A DNA stretch of 34,573 nucleotides from a bacterium. GTDB taxonomy: Bacteria > Patescibacteriota > Minisyncoccia > Moranbacterales > GWC2-37-73. Under the pieces are notes generated by a model that saw only the letters and a program-made list of their open reading frames with translations, made no database searches and was not told the origin of the DNA. The DNA lies in NCBI GenBank assembly GCA_003251635.1, contig QKEW01000015.1, positions 1-34,573 of the forward strand. Reading direction: 5' to 3'. The stretch's first letter is position 1; every line of letters begins with the position of its first letter. Shown here one piece after another: positions 24,361-32,378 of the stretch. A program made the position numbers and the translations under genes.

Positions 24361-25296
24361 CTATAAAGTCGCTTCAACAGTTTCTTCGGTTCCATCATCA
24401 ACAGTTCCATCATCAGTTGTTCCATCATCAGTTGTTCCATCATCAACAGTTCCATCGTCAACCGTACCGTCATCAACTGTCCCATCGTCAACAGTTCCAT
24501 CATCAGTTGTTCCGTCATCAACTGCACCATCATCAGTTGTTCCATCTTCAGAGTCAATAGAATCCTGAACTTCATCTATAAGATCTTCCTCGGAATCATC
24601 ATCAACTGGCTCACTTGGGTAACCATTCAAAAATCTAAACACCCAACCCAAAAGACTAAATCCACCTTCATTTTCAGTGATAACAGCTTTGATTCTTTCT
24701 CGTTCTTGAGTAAGTGTCAAAAGTTGTTCCTGAACTATTGCTTGATTAGTCTCATCCAAAGACCCCATAGTGCGAGTCAATTTTCGAATTTGATTTTCAT
24801 TTTTTGCGAGACTGCTGCGAAGTTGACCTAAATTCTTATAATCAGTTCCGATAAGAAACTTTTTGAATTTATTACCGCTTTCAACTTCTTCAATAGCATC
24901 GGAAACTTCATCTGCAGTTTCTTCGCTTTCATTAATAACTTCTTCAATTTCTTCAGCTACATCTTCATTTATCACTTCTTCTTGCTCAACGACATCTTCA
25001 AGGCTCTCGCCCATGCTGGCAACTTTTTCTTTGTGCAAGCTAGCATTGGTTTTTTGCGAAACAACATCTCCGGTAGTTTTTTTAGTGCTTTTTGTAACAG
25101 GCTTCTCAAAATTCTTAGCTTCCTGTTTAACATTAACCTTGTCATTTTTAGCGACTTTGTCAGTTTTTACTGATTTGTCAGAAGCTTTGTCGCTTTTTGC
25201 CAACGAAACACCGGTTGTTGACATGATTATTCCCACACTCGCTACGGCAAAGGCCAGGACCAAAACCGCAAACATGCTCTTCATTGATTTGTGCAT
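24361..25296 (-). CDS. Secreted or surface protein with coiled coil and acidic pentapeptide repeats
   Basis: A 311-residue protein with an N-terminal signal/anchor (about 8-33), a Lys/Asp/Ser-rich region (about 35-90), a Glu-rich segment (about 95-140), and a helical region with EIEEV-type and LTQERERIKAVI heptads (about 150-215). A short domain containing GGFSLLGWVFRFLNGYPSEP follows, and then about ten tandem five-residue repeats DGT(T/V)D (about 251-303). The acidic Asp-rich tail could bind Ca2+ or carry surface charge, but no Ca2+-binding loop is certain. I recognise no family. An extended -10 promoter lies upstream and a hairpin terminator downstream, so it is probably transcribed alone. 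Confidence 0.7.
   Translation of the reverse strand: MHKSMKSMFAVLVLAFAVASVGIIMSTTGVSLAKSDKASDKSVKTDKVAKNDKVNVKQEAKNFEKPVTKSTKKTTGDVVSQKTNASLHKEKVASMGESLEDVVEQEEVINEDVAEEIEEVINESEETADEVSDAIEEVESGNKFKKFLIGTDYKNLGQLRSSLAKNENQIRKLTRTMGSLDETNQAIVQEQLLTLTQERERIKAVITENEGGFSLLGWVFRFLNGYPSEPVDDDSEEDLIDEVQDSIDSEDGTTDDGAVDDGTTDDGTVDDGTVDDGTVDDGTVDDGTTDDGTTDDGTVDDGTEETVEATL
24388..24546 (-). repeat. 15-base tandem repeat encoding DGT(T/V)D
   Basis: About ten and a half copies of a 15-base unit within the gene, each encoding DGTVD or DGTTD (one DGAVD). Units differ mainly at the second variable codon (GTT or ACA/ACT type), so copy number can change by slippage without shifting the frame. Confidence 0.9.
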
Positions 25297-25342
25297 TTTT
25301 TTGTTTTTTTACTTTTTATTAAGTTTGTTGACTAACAATATT

Positions 25343-25351
25343 ATTATAGCA
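25343..25351 (-). promoter_or_regulatory. Extended -10 promoter for the acidic repeat gene
   Basis: On the minus strand TGC precedes a perfect TATAAT (25348-25343). The leader contains a TTGTT/AACAA mini-hairpin (25325-25338). Confidence 0.6.
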
Positions 25352-25482
25352 CAAAATATTTTTTTGTGTATAGTTTTTTTCTTGAAATTTTCCAAAAAAT
25401 TTCAATTCAAAAATAAAGGCTCAATAAAATAGACAAAAAACCGCAATCGACCTAAAATTTATATATAGATAAACACGAAAAT

Positions 25483-26799
25483 ATGAAAAGATTGAAAAAA
25501 ATTATTCCGCGAGGAAGCATTGTCCTATCCATCACTTCTTTCGCCTCATATATTCTTGGTCTGGCTAGAGATCATTTTTTCGCTCAGACATTCGGAGCTT
25601 CCCGAACTCTAGATGCCTATAATGCCGCCTTCCTTTTTCCCGATCTCCTATTCAACATCCTGATCGCCGGAGGCATATCCGCCGCTTTCATTCCAATCCT
25701 CACTGATCTTTTTCATTCTGATCAAAAAAAAGCCCGCGAATATATAAATACAATTTTAACTGCTGCTACCACTGTAATGACACTTACAGCTATTGTCGTA
25801 TTTATTTTTTCCGATTCAATAACTGTTTTAGTGGCCCCTGGGTTTGAAGCTCAAGACAGATTATTGGTTGCCAAGATTTTGCGCCTTTTAGCCTTTTCTC
25901 CAATTCTGTTTGCCGCCTCCAATGCCTTGGGGGCGATCTTGATCACCAGAGGGCGTTTCTTTTTCTATGGACTCTCTCCCATTCTCTACAACTTGGGTAT
26001 AATTTTGGGTACTGTTTTTTTGGTTCCGCATTGGGGAGTTATGGGAGTAGCCATCGGAACCTTGTTTGGAGCCGCCTTACATTTTCTTTCCCGACTTTGG
26101 GATGCTTGGCAGCAAGGCTTTCGATTTAAGCCCAAGTATGATTTCAAAAATCCCCAATTCAAGAAAACCCTCAAACTCATGCTTCCCAAAATGTTTGGCC
26201 ATCCCATTGAATTAGCTACTTTTTGGGGGTTTACCGCCATCGCCTCCACCCTAATCCCCGGTTCGGTAGCCGTGATCAACTTTGCTCGCAACTTTCAAAG
26301 CGTTCCGATCAGTTTAATTGGCATAACCATCGCCACCACCAGTTTCCCTCTTCTATCTGGCGCAGTTAGCCAAAAGAAAAAAGAAGACTTCTTCAAAACT
26401 CTTCAACGATCTTTTTTATTAATTTTTTCCCTCAGCACTTTTTCAGCAATATTCATTTTTTTGATCCGCCAACCTCTTATTAGTATATTTCTTGGGGGAG
26501 GATCGTTTGATTCAAATGACATTCACCGCACCGCTACGATTTTGGCGATTTTCTGTTTGAGCATTCCGACTGAATCATTGGTTCATCTGCTAGCCAGAGC
26601 CTTCTATGCCACCAAAAACACCTTGATTCCGGTGAGTGTCAGCATTTTAGGAATATTGATCGCCATTCCCGGCGGATTTTTCCTCAGCGCTTCCTACGGG
26701 CTATCCGCTCTTCCCTTCACTTTCTTTTTAGGAAGTGTCTTGGAGCTAATAATTCTTCTGGTCTTACTTCCGATTTATTTGAAAAAATCTCTCGACTGA
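25483..26799 (+). CDS. murJ: Lipid II flippase MurJ (MviN family)
   Basis: A 438-residue polytopic membrane protein with about 12 helices and the MurJ start SIVLSITSFASYILGLARDHFFAQTFGASRTLDAY, followed by AFLFPDLLFNILIAGGISAAFIPIL. MurJ flips lipid II across the membrane for peptidoglycan synthesis, which agrees with the nearby peptidoglycan peptidase genes. It is shorter than the common 500 or more residues, so one or two C-terminal helices may be missing, as in other small MurJ proteins. It ends in TGA, a useful check on the genetic code. It converges with the C39-like gene with only a 9-base gap and no terminator. Confidence 0.92.
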   Translation: MKRLKKIIPRGSIVLSITSFASYILGLARDHFFAQTFGASRTLDAYNAAFLFPDLLFNILIAGGISAAFIPILTDLFHSDQKKAREYINTILTAATTVMTLTAIVVFIFSDSITVLVAPGFEAQDRLLVAKILRLLAFSPILFAASNALGAILITRGRFFFYGLSPILYNLGIILGTVFLVPHWGVMGVAIGTLFGAALHFLSRLWDAWQQGFRFKPKYDFKNPQFKKTLKLMLPKMFGHPIELATFWGFTAIASTLIPGSVAVINFARNFQSVPISLIGITIATTSFPLLSGAVSQKKKEDFFKTLQRSFLLIFSLSTFSAIFIFLIRQPLISIFLGGGSFDSNDIHRTATILAIFCLSIPTESLVHLLARAFYATKNTLIPVSVSILGILIAIPGGFFLSASYGLSALPFTFFLGSVLELIILLVLLPIYLKKSLD

Positions 26800-26808
26800 T
26801 TTTTTCAC

Positions 26809-27600
26809 CTAGCCCACAACTATCATTAATTTATTTTCCTTGTCAGCACCCTCACCATTCCAATCGCCAATGGCTTTCATCAAGACATCCTGATCATAAA
26901 CATAGTCAGCTCCTCTTCTGGTTCCGGGATCATTGGTGATGAATTTTCCATCTTTTGTATAGCCTTTTACCACCAACATATGAAAGATTGGGCCTGGCGC
27001 GGTAAAAAAGGGATTGCCAATTTCCCGACCAGCCAACGGCAAAATCACCGCCCTGCCAGCTGCCAAGGCACTTTTGATTTCAGAAACAGTTGGGTCAGAA
27101 ACAACTTCGACCTTTTCCAACTGAAAATATTCACGCAAAATATCCGCTGTTTCTTCAATAGTCGTGTCTTTATAATAACCAAATCTTTTTTCTTCAAAAT
27201 CTTTAATTGCCAAAAGTTTACGATCAGCGTCATCCGGCCCACCAATACTTTCGTTTTTTATATAACTGGAAGCCATCAAAGTTGAAGCTTCTTCACAAAA
27301 CTCACTATAGGGATCTTCCCAGTTGGCGTGCGGCGCTTGGGAAGTAAAGGGGATGTTCAAATTGATTTGCGTTGGTAAAATTTCAGCCTGCTCGGTTTCT
27401 TCCTCTTTCACAGTTTCGTTTTCAGAAAAGTCATTGGGAGTTTCCAAAGATTCCGGCAATCTAGAAACTTGGTCATAGGCAACCGGAGCCGGCAACGAAA
27501 CTGGATTTTCAACCTTTTTGTCTCGAAACACAAAAACCGCCCCGACTAAAAAAATTATCGAAACTAAAAATAAAATTAAATATTTTTTCAACTTTTGCAT
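26809..27600 (-). CDS. C39-like cysteine peptidase, membrane-anchored
   Basis: A 263-residue protein with one N-terminal anchor (about 7-26), an acidic Glu/Thr-rich linker (about 50-72), and a peptidase_C39_2-type domain. The domain opens with LNIPFTSQAPHANWED and carries the catalytic Cys102 in SEFCEEAS; the His in PIFHMLVVKGYT and the Asp in FITNDPGTRRG follow later. Such domains cut peptides outside the membrane; targets are unknown. Close to the ATG there is a good AGGAG but with an out-of-frame ATG in between, so the exact start is less certain. Confidence 0.8.
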   Translation of the reverse strand: MQKLKKYLILFLVSIIFLVGAVFVFRDKKVENPVSLPAPVAYDQVSRLPESLETPNDFSENETVKEEETEQAEILPTQINLNIPFTSQAPHANWEDPYSEFCEEASTLMASSYIKNESIGGPDDADRKLLAIKDFEEKRFGYYKDTTIEETADILREYFQLEKVEVVSDPTVSEIKSALAAGRAVILPLAGREIGNPFFTAPGPIFHMLVVKGYTKDGKFITNDPGTRRGADYVYDQDVLMKAIGDWNGEGADKENKLMIVVG

Positions 27601-27700
27601 ACATTTTCATTTAGTGGCAATCTCCTGATCGCTGATTTAATACATCCCAAATACCATCAAATATTTCCAAATAAATAAAATAGTGGCTTATTTTATTTGG

Positions 27701-28201
27701 TCAAGGCAATCTTTCACTGCTCATTTTTTTCAAATACCTGTATTCGTGAAAAGTAAGAACCATGACAATCAAATCAAGAATTGTCAGAAATATCAAAAAA
27801 ATCGAACCGGTTATGCTATAACGATAGGCTTGGTAAACAATGAACAAACCAAAAACCACCAGCGCCAATGGGTAAGCCCAGAGCTTCTTTTTTAGCAGAT
27901 TAATAATCAGGAAAAATTTAACAACCCCATGACTAAGCAGATAATAAGCAGCAAAATACTGACTGCTTATGGTTAAATCCTGAGCTAAAACATAAAGATG
28001 GGTCGCGATAAAATCACTCGGATCTTCAACTATCTCCTTTTGAATAAGATAATAAATTATCTTTGTAATGAATTGTTGGGAAACAAACAAAAGAGCCAGA
28101 CCGCTGACAATTTCTATTACCGAGTGAATCCCCTTTAAAACAATGCTTATTTCAAAAGCCAGATAAATTTTCTTTTCTTGTGCTTTTATAAACTTTTCCA
28201 T
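27701..28201 (-). CDS. DUF2127-type membrane protein
   Basis: About 166 residues from the chosen ATG (MEKFIKAQEKKIYLAFEISI). The protein has about four membrane segments, with the family-like GIHSVIEIVSGLALLF opening, a loop ending SHGVVKFFLIINLLKK, and a basic tail. DUF2127 proteins have no known function. An ATG 78 bases upstream would add a stretch (ILCTDRMLRFFG) that looks unlike the family; I prefer the shorter form. No strong ribosome binding site is visible; a TAAAAT sequence lies very near the start, so the message may be nearly leaderless. Confidence 0.65.
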   Translation of the reverse strand: MEKFIKAQEKKIYLAFEISIVLKGIHSVIEIVSGLALLFVSQQFITKIIYYLIQKEIVEDPSDFIATHLYVLAQDLTISSQYFAAYYLLSHGVVKFFLIINLLKKKLWAYPLALVVFGLFIVYQAYRYSITGSIFLIFLTILDLIVMVLTFHEYRYLKKMSSERLP

Positions 28202-28393
28202 ATATGATAATTTTACACCAAAAAACCTCAACATTCTATCTGTGCACAAAATCCAAGATGAGACTAGTACAATTTTCAAAACGGTTTATAACTTATATAG
28301 CTAAACGACCCCGGATGACTTAAGAAATAGCCCAGACGCTACCGACTTAAACACCTCCATCCTTATTAGACAAGACTGTTAAAATTACGATTC

Positions 28394-28422
28394 TTTACTT
28401 TCTCCGCCTAATAACCTATACT
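28394..28422 (+). promoter_or_regulatory. Possible promoter for the ATP-grasp gene
   Basis: TTTACT (28394-28399) and TATACT (28417-28422) are 17 bases apart on the plus strand. This would give a leader of about 90 bases before the ATG at 28521. The rest of 28202-28520 shows no other feature. Confidence 0.4.
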
Positions 28423-28520
28423 GAAGGGACTGCCTTTGGCTTCTTGTGGTATTTTTTGCTCTATTTGCAGCGATAATCACTTCCTGTCTTAGAGAGTTAC
28501 CTAATCAATATCACAAAATT

Positions 28521-29399
28521 ATGGCCAAAAAAATCTTGAATTTGTTAGTATTGCCTTCCGTTGGCAATATGCAACAAGTAATCGATCGCTTTCCTTTTTC
28601 AATTGAACTGACGAAAGGTCAGTTCAAAGATATCGAAATAATTTTTCAAAATAAAAAAACAACCATTCTCTACAAAGGAATTGACATTCGAAAATTTTCT
28701 TTCGTTTGGCTTTGTTCTTCTTGGAGAACACGTGACCTGGCCTATGCCATAAAACTATACCTGGAGCATCATAAAATTCCCCACACGCCGGTTGAACAAG
28801 GAACTTCCAAACTGACTGACCACATGTCTTTTTCCCTAGATAACATTCCCATGCCAAACACACTTTTTTTAGCAACCAAAAGAGTGGATAAATTTCTCAA
28901 TCGAATCAAGGATATTTGCGGTTATCCTTTAATAATAAAGGATATCAAAGGTTCTCGCGGAACAGACACGATGAAAATAACCAATGAGACACAACTGTTG
29001 GCAAAGCTACAGGAATTACCCAAGCATAAAAAATACCTTTTTCAACAATACATTCCCAATGAATATGATTGGGGCATAATGGTTGCCAACGGAAAAGTTG
29101 TTTCCGGAGAAAAAAGTTACCCCTGCAAAGGAGAATTCCGAAACAACGCCTGCAACGGAGCAAACGAAGTTTTCATTGATCTGACAAAAATACCCAAGCA
29201 TATAAAAGATATGGCCATAAAATCAAGTTTGACACTTGGACTGTCTTGGTCCAGGGCGGATATTCTTATTGATAAAAGAACGGGAAATTATTCCGTTTTA
29301 GAGGTAAACCGCCTCCCTGGCATCACTTCAAAAAGCAGCGAGGTGGACGGAGCATTTATGTTCCTCTCATCCCAAATAAAATCACTAATAGCCAGGTAA
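28521..29399 (+). CDS. RimK-like ATP-grasp ligase
   Basis: About 292 residues. The central part carries the ATP-grasp features: TSKLTDHMSF and PMPNTLFLA (pre-ATP-grasp), the ATP-binding PLIIKDIKGSRGTDTMKI with its Lys, a YLFQQYIPNEYDWGIMVANG stretch, and the Mg2+-binding end SRADILIDKRTGNYSVLEVN (Glu and Asn of LEVN). These enzymes join a carboxylate to an amine using ATP, for example adding amino acids to a protein or peptide. The substrate is not known. I chose the ATG at 28521 because homologous proteins begin with a similar KKILNLLVLP; a GTG at 28446 would add a hydrophobic stretch. It converges with the RRM gene over a strong terminator. Confidence 0.82.
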   Translation: MAKKILNLLVLPSVGNMQQVIDRFPFSIELTKGQFKDIEIIFQNKKTTILYKGIDIRKFSFVWLCSSWRTRDLAYAIKLYLEHHKIPHTPVEQGTSKLTDHMSFSLDNIPMPNTLFLATKRVDKFLNRIKDICGYPLIIKDIKGSRGTDTMKITNETQLLAKLQELPKHKKYLFQQYIPNEYDWGIMVANGKVVSGEKSYPCKGEFRNNACNGANEVFIDLTKIPKHIKDMAIKSSLTLGLSWSRADILIDKRTGNYSVLEVNRLPGITSKSSEVDGAFMFLSSQIKSLIAR

Positions 29400-29410
29400 T
29401 TTTAATCAGG

Positions 29411-29447
29411 AAAAATAAAAATCCCCAGACTGGGGATTTTTATTTTT
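29411..29447. terminator. Strong bidirectional terminator between ATP-grasp and RRM genes
   Basis: A perfect 17-bp stem (arms begin AAAAATAAAAATCCCCA and mirror it) around a 3-base loop, with A/T tails on both sides. It lies between two convergent genes. Confidence 0.95.
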
Positions 29448-29460
29448 AGCGTCGAGCAAT

Positions 29461-29790
29461 TTAGTATTGCTTTCTTCTGTTGTCATCGCGTCTTCTATCA
29501 TTGCGTCTTCCACCAAAACCTCCCCCTTGAGGGGAACGTTTTTCTTGAGGACGAGCTTCATTAACCGAGATTTCACGGCCATCCAACTCCTTGCCATCAA
29601 ACATTTCAATGGCTTTTTTAGCTTCTTCTCCCAATGACATCTCCACAAATCCAAATCCTTTGGAGCGACCGCTTTCCCTATCCATGATAATGATTGCGGT
29701 TTCAACCGTTCCTGCTTGAGAAAACAATTCACGAAGAGAATCTTCGTTGGTGCTATAAGCTAGACCACCTACGTATAATTTTTTTTCCAT
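29461..29790 (-). CDS. RRM-domain RNA-binding protein (Rbp-like)
   Basis: A 109-residue protein with one RRM (about 3-78) and a basic Gly/Arg/Asp-rich tail (GGGFGGRRNDRRRDDNRRKQY). RNP2 (KLYVGGL) and RNP1 (KGFGFVEM) are both present. This layout resembles cyanobacterial Rbp proteins, several of which are cold-induced and bind single-stranded RNA or act as chaperones; that link is by analogy. The gene has a strong promoter (29908-29936) and a leader of about 110 bases with the inverted repeats described separately. AAGGA lies 8 bases before the ATG and is inside that repeat. Confidence 0.9.
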   Translation of the reverse strand: MEKKLYVGGLAYSTNEDSLRELFSQAGTVETAIIIMDRESGRSKGFGFVEMSLGEEAKKAIEMFDGKELDGREISVNEARPQEKRSPQGGGFGGRRNDRRRDDNRRKQY

Positions 29791-29792
29791 TC

Positions 29793-29877
29793 TTTTTTCC
29801 TTACATAATTTATCGAGTAAGTCGACCGATCTTATTCATGATCTCTCTTGAATACATAGGTCGTATGTAAGGAAAAA
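29793..29877 (-). promoter_or_regulatory. RRM leader with alternative hairpins covering the ribosome binding site
   Basis: A 14-base arm TTTTTCCTTACATA near the 5' end of the leader (29877-29864, minus strand) pairs perfectly with TATGTAAGGAAAAA (29807-29794), which contains the ribosome binding site AAGGA. Inside are CGACC/GGTCG (29863-29859/29827-29823) and TATTCA/TGAATA stems. A competing small hairpin TACATA/TATGTA with loop CGACC (29869-29853) uses part of the same 5' arm. Two folds are therefore possible: one hides the ribosome binding site, the other may free it. Confidence 0.7.
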
Positions 29878-29907
29878 GATGAAAACAAGAAGCTTACTTG
29901 CCGATTA

Positions 29908-29936
29908 ACAATACGCTGGAATCAAAAGTAAGTCAA
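29908..29936 (-). promoter_or_regulatory. Sigma-70-type promoter for the RRM gene
   Basis: On the minus strand TTGACT (29936-29931) and TATTGT (29913-29908) are separated by exactly 17 bases. Transcription would begin near 29901, leaving about 110 bases of leader. Confidence 0.8.
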
Positions 29937-30065
29937 TGATGCCACAGTGCCGACACGGTTTGAAAAAAATTTAGTGCAACAACATCGAAACAAAAAACGA
30001 CGTCAAAAAAACTTATTTTAAATATTCAAAACCATGCCAATTAACAATATTCCCCTCCCGAAATA

Positions 30066-31034
30066 TCATTGAACCAGATTGATTGGATTGCCCTTAATAC
30101 AGCTCTCCACGTTCTCCAACATGATCTGCTTGGCCCGGTCCTGCGCTTCTTTTGAGAAAGCGGCAATGTGACCGGTGTGCAAGACGTTAAGTTTCATAAG
30201 CTGCGCATGCCATTGATATGCCTGAGATTCCTTGTTATTGGCAATGAGATTTTTTTCATCTTCAAGCACATCCAGCGCCGCCCCTCCAACCAGGCCGCTT
30301 TGCAAAGCTGCTATCAGATCTGGCGTATTAACAACTCCGCCTCTGGCAGTGTTAATAATCTTCACTCCTTTTTTCATGAGCTGAAAAAGTTGTCTATCAA
30401 AGAGATGGTGTGTCTTTTGGGTATGTGAAATCAGGATGGTTATAAAATCGGCCGTTGCGACAAGTTCCTCCAAGGACAGATAAGAAACATTATTTTTGGC
30501 GGCAAATTGCTCATCTTCAACCAAATCATGAGCAACCACCTTCATACCCACAGAACCTGCCAAAAGCGCCAACTCTTTTCCGGTTTTACCCAAACCAACA
30601 ATGCCCAGGGTTTTCCCGAAAACATCGCTGCCCTCAAGATCACCTACAAAAAAATTATTTTCTTTTGACCTGCCGTAGGCAAGATGGATATTTCTAGTCA
30701 GCGCAAACAACAGCCCCATGGAAAACTCCGCCACCGCTCTTTCTCCATAGGCTGGGATATTGGATACTTGAACACAAAATTTTTGGCAGTCATCCAAGTT
30801 TATGTGATCATATCCGGTCGAAAGAGTTATTATATACTTAAGTCCCGGGAGTTGTTCAAATAAGGTAGCGTCTATTTTTGTCCAAGCCGAAACCAGCATT
30901 ATTTCACTGTTTTTTATTTTTTCAATATCTTCGGATTTTAATTCCGATATAATATGTATTTCATGCTCGTTCCCAAGTCTGTCTTTGAGAAAATTCGCCT
31001 TTTCAGATTTGGTTTCAATGATGGTTATTTTCAT
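30066..31034 (-). CDS. D-isomer specific 2-hydroxyacid dehydrogenase
   Basis: A 322-residue NAD-dependent enzyme, of the normal length. It has an N-terminal substrate domain with STGYDHINLD, the NAD-binding GIVGLGKTGKELA (GxGxxG, about 145-157), the catalytic Arg in NTARGGVVNTPDL (about 234-246), the Glu in DVLEDEKN and the catalytic His in LHTGHIAAFSKEA. It probably reduces a 2-oxo acid to a D-2-hydroxyacid, for example pyruvate to D-lactate, but the substrate cannot be fixed from the sequence. A lactate-forming role would regenerate NAD+ in a fermenting cell, alongside the hydrogenase. An extended -10 (TGCTATACT) lies upstream at 31081-31089. Confidence 0.88.
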   Translation of the reverse strand: MKITIIETKSEKANFLKDRLGNEHEIHIISELKSEDIEKIKNSEIMLVSAWTKIDATLFEQLPGLKYIITLSTGYDHINLDDCQKFCVQVSNIPAYGERAVAEFSMGLLFALTRNIHLAYGRSKENNFFVGDLEGSDVFGKTLGIVGLGKTGKELALLAGSVGMKVVAHDLVEDEQFAAKNNVSYLSLEELVATADFITILISHTQKTHHLFDRQLFQLMKKGVKIINTARGGVVNTPDLIAALQSGLVGGAALDVLEDEKNLIANNKESQAYQWHAQLMKLNVLHTGHIAAFSKEAQDRAKQIMLENVESCIKGNPINLVQ

Positions 31035-31080
31035 ATTGTTTGTTCTGGAATTTTAAACACCCTAAAAATTTACCCCTAAT

Positions 31081-31089
31081 AGTATAGCA
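31081..31089 (-). promoter_or_regulatory. Extended -10 promoter for the dehydrogenase
   Basis: On the minus strand TGC precedes TATACT (31086-31081). No good -35 is seen. The leader is about 40 bases. Confidence 0.5.
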
Positions 31090-31206
31090 CAGTGATTCAA
31101 ATTCAAGATAATAAAAAACAGCCCTTAAAATAAAAACTGCCTCAATAAATCTGAATCGTGAACAATGCTAAAGTTTTTTAAACCGTCTCTTCCTTGAAGA
31201 CTGGGG

Positions 31207-32238
31207 TTAGATTGGCAAAACCAGAAAAAAAGTGGTTCCTTTCCCCTCCTTTGATTTAAGCCAGACTCTGCCACCACAAAATTCAGTCAAAGATTTCACT
31301 ATCGAAAGTCCCAAACCTGTTCCTGCAATTTCAAGTTTGCGAATATTACTTGCTCTGAAGAAAATTTCAAATATTTTATTTTGCTCAGCTTTTGGAATTC
31401 CATAGCCCGTATCCGAAATTTCAAATTGAACTTCTTTTTTTAGCTCCTTGATAGTAATCGATATGTTTCCTCCTTCCGGAGTATACTTTATAGCGTTGGA
31501 TAACATATTTTCAAAAATTTGTCTCAGCAAAACAATATCCGATTCCATGTCGATAACCGGAGCACTTTTTCTAAAAGACAAATTCTGCTTTTTATTTTTT
31601 AGCTCCTCTTCTTTTTCTGAAATAATTTTATCCAGCAGCGCTACCACATCAGTTTTTTTGATGGATAATTTCACTTTGCCAAGTTCAATCCGATTCAAAC
31701 TGAGAAAATCATTAATCAAATCAATTGCTTTTTTTGTCAAAACATTTATCTGTTTTAGCAGTTCATTTTTTTTAGAAGTTTCTCCTTCTTTTGTTTTTTG
31801 CAACAATTCAGATGTCCATCTGATGCTCGTCAAAGGAGACAGGAGTTGATGGCTTAACAAATGAATCACGCTTTCTCTTATTTGAATTATCTTTTCGCTT
31901 TCTTGAAGATTACCAATCAATCGTTTTTCTCCGGTGCTGACAAGAGCAGAGAGATATGAAACGACAATAAGAAAAAATGCTCTCATTAAATCTTCCACAA
32001 AATTGCTTGACCCTGTAAAAAAATGAGAAATGACAAGAACCAATCCTAATCCCAAAGAAGTCACCAAACCCCAATAGCCCCACCAGATACTAACCAATAT
32101 TATCGGAATGTAAAAAAAGTGAGTGAAAACAACCTCTATACCAAGAAAAAAACGACAATACAAAGTCAAGGCTATGGAACAAATAAGCAACGTAGCAGAA
32201 ATTATTAGTCTTTTTCTTTTTATTTTTTGATAGTTCAT
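31207..32238 (-). CDS. Membrane-bound sensor histidine kinase (orphan)
   Basis: About 343 residues from the chosen start (MNYQKIKRKR). Four or so membrane helices span about 10-100. They are followed by a HisKA domain with the phospho-acceptor His130 in LLSHQLLSPLTSIRW, and an HATPase domain with the N-box ENMLSNAIKYTPEGG, G1 DTGYGIP and G2 GTGLGLSI. In most kinases the residue after the His is Glu or Asp; here it is Gln, a variant common in CPR kinases. The start is set by an extended -10 (TGGTATAAT at 32257-32249) 10 bases upstream, leaving almost no leader. An upstream in-frame start would extend it but would be outside the transcript. No response regulator is adjacent. Confidence 0.88.
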   Translation of the reverse strand: MNYQKIKRKRLIISATLLICSIALTLYCRFFLGIEVVFTHFFYIPIILVSIWWGYWGLVTSLGLGLVLVISHFFTGSSNFVEDLMRAFFLIVVSYLSALVSTGEKRLIGNLQESEKIIQIRESVIHLLSHQLLSPLTSIRWTSELLQKTKEGETSKKNELLKQINVLTKKAIDLINDFLSLNRIELGKVKLSIKKTDVVALLDKIISEKEEELKNKKQNLSFRKSAPVIDMESDIVLLRQIFENMLSNAIKYTPEGGNISITIKELKKEVQFEISDTGYGIPKAEQNKIFEIFFRASNIRKLEIAGTGLGLSIVKSLTEFCGGRVWLKSKEGKGTTFFLVLPI

Positions 32239-32248
32239 CTTGATTGCA

Positions 32249-32257
32249 ATTATACCA
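32249..32257 (-). promoter_or_regulatory. Extended -10 promoter for the histidine kinase
   Basis: On the minus strand TGG precedes a perfect TATAAT (32254-32249), only 10 bases before the kinase ATG, so the message may be leaderless or nearly so. Confidence 0.65.
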
Positions 32258-32378
32258 CACCCAGCTAACACCAAATTCTGGGTCAAAGACAGTCGTCGAT
32301 TGGATTTTAGCATTATCAAATCCAGTCGACTCACATAAAAATTCCGAAAACAATTCATTCTCAGAACCACTGAAGTAG

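Noticed and set aside
24350-24568. Plus-strand ORF with VPSS repeats
   Set aside because: It is the antisense reading of the DGTVD tandem repeat and has no start signal.
28446-28520. Longer GTG start for the ATP-grasp gene
   Set aside because: It would add a hydrophobic stretch not typical of the family, and the ATG at 28521 begins the usual strand-forming KKILNLLVLP segment.
32239-32370. Longer N-terminus of the histidine kinase
   Set aside because: A perfect extended -10 promoter lies inside it at 32249-32257, so the extra 44 codons would not be in the transcript from that promoter.
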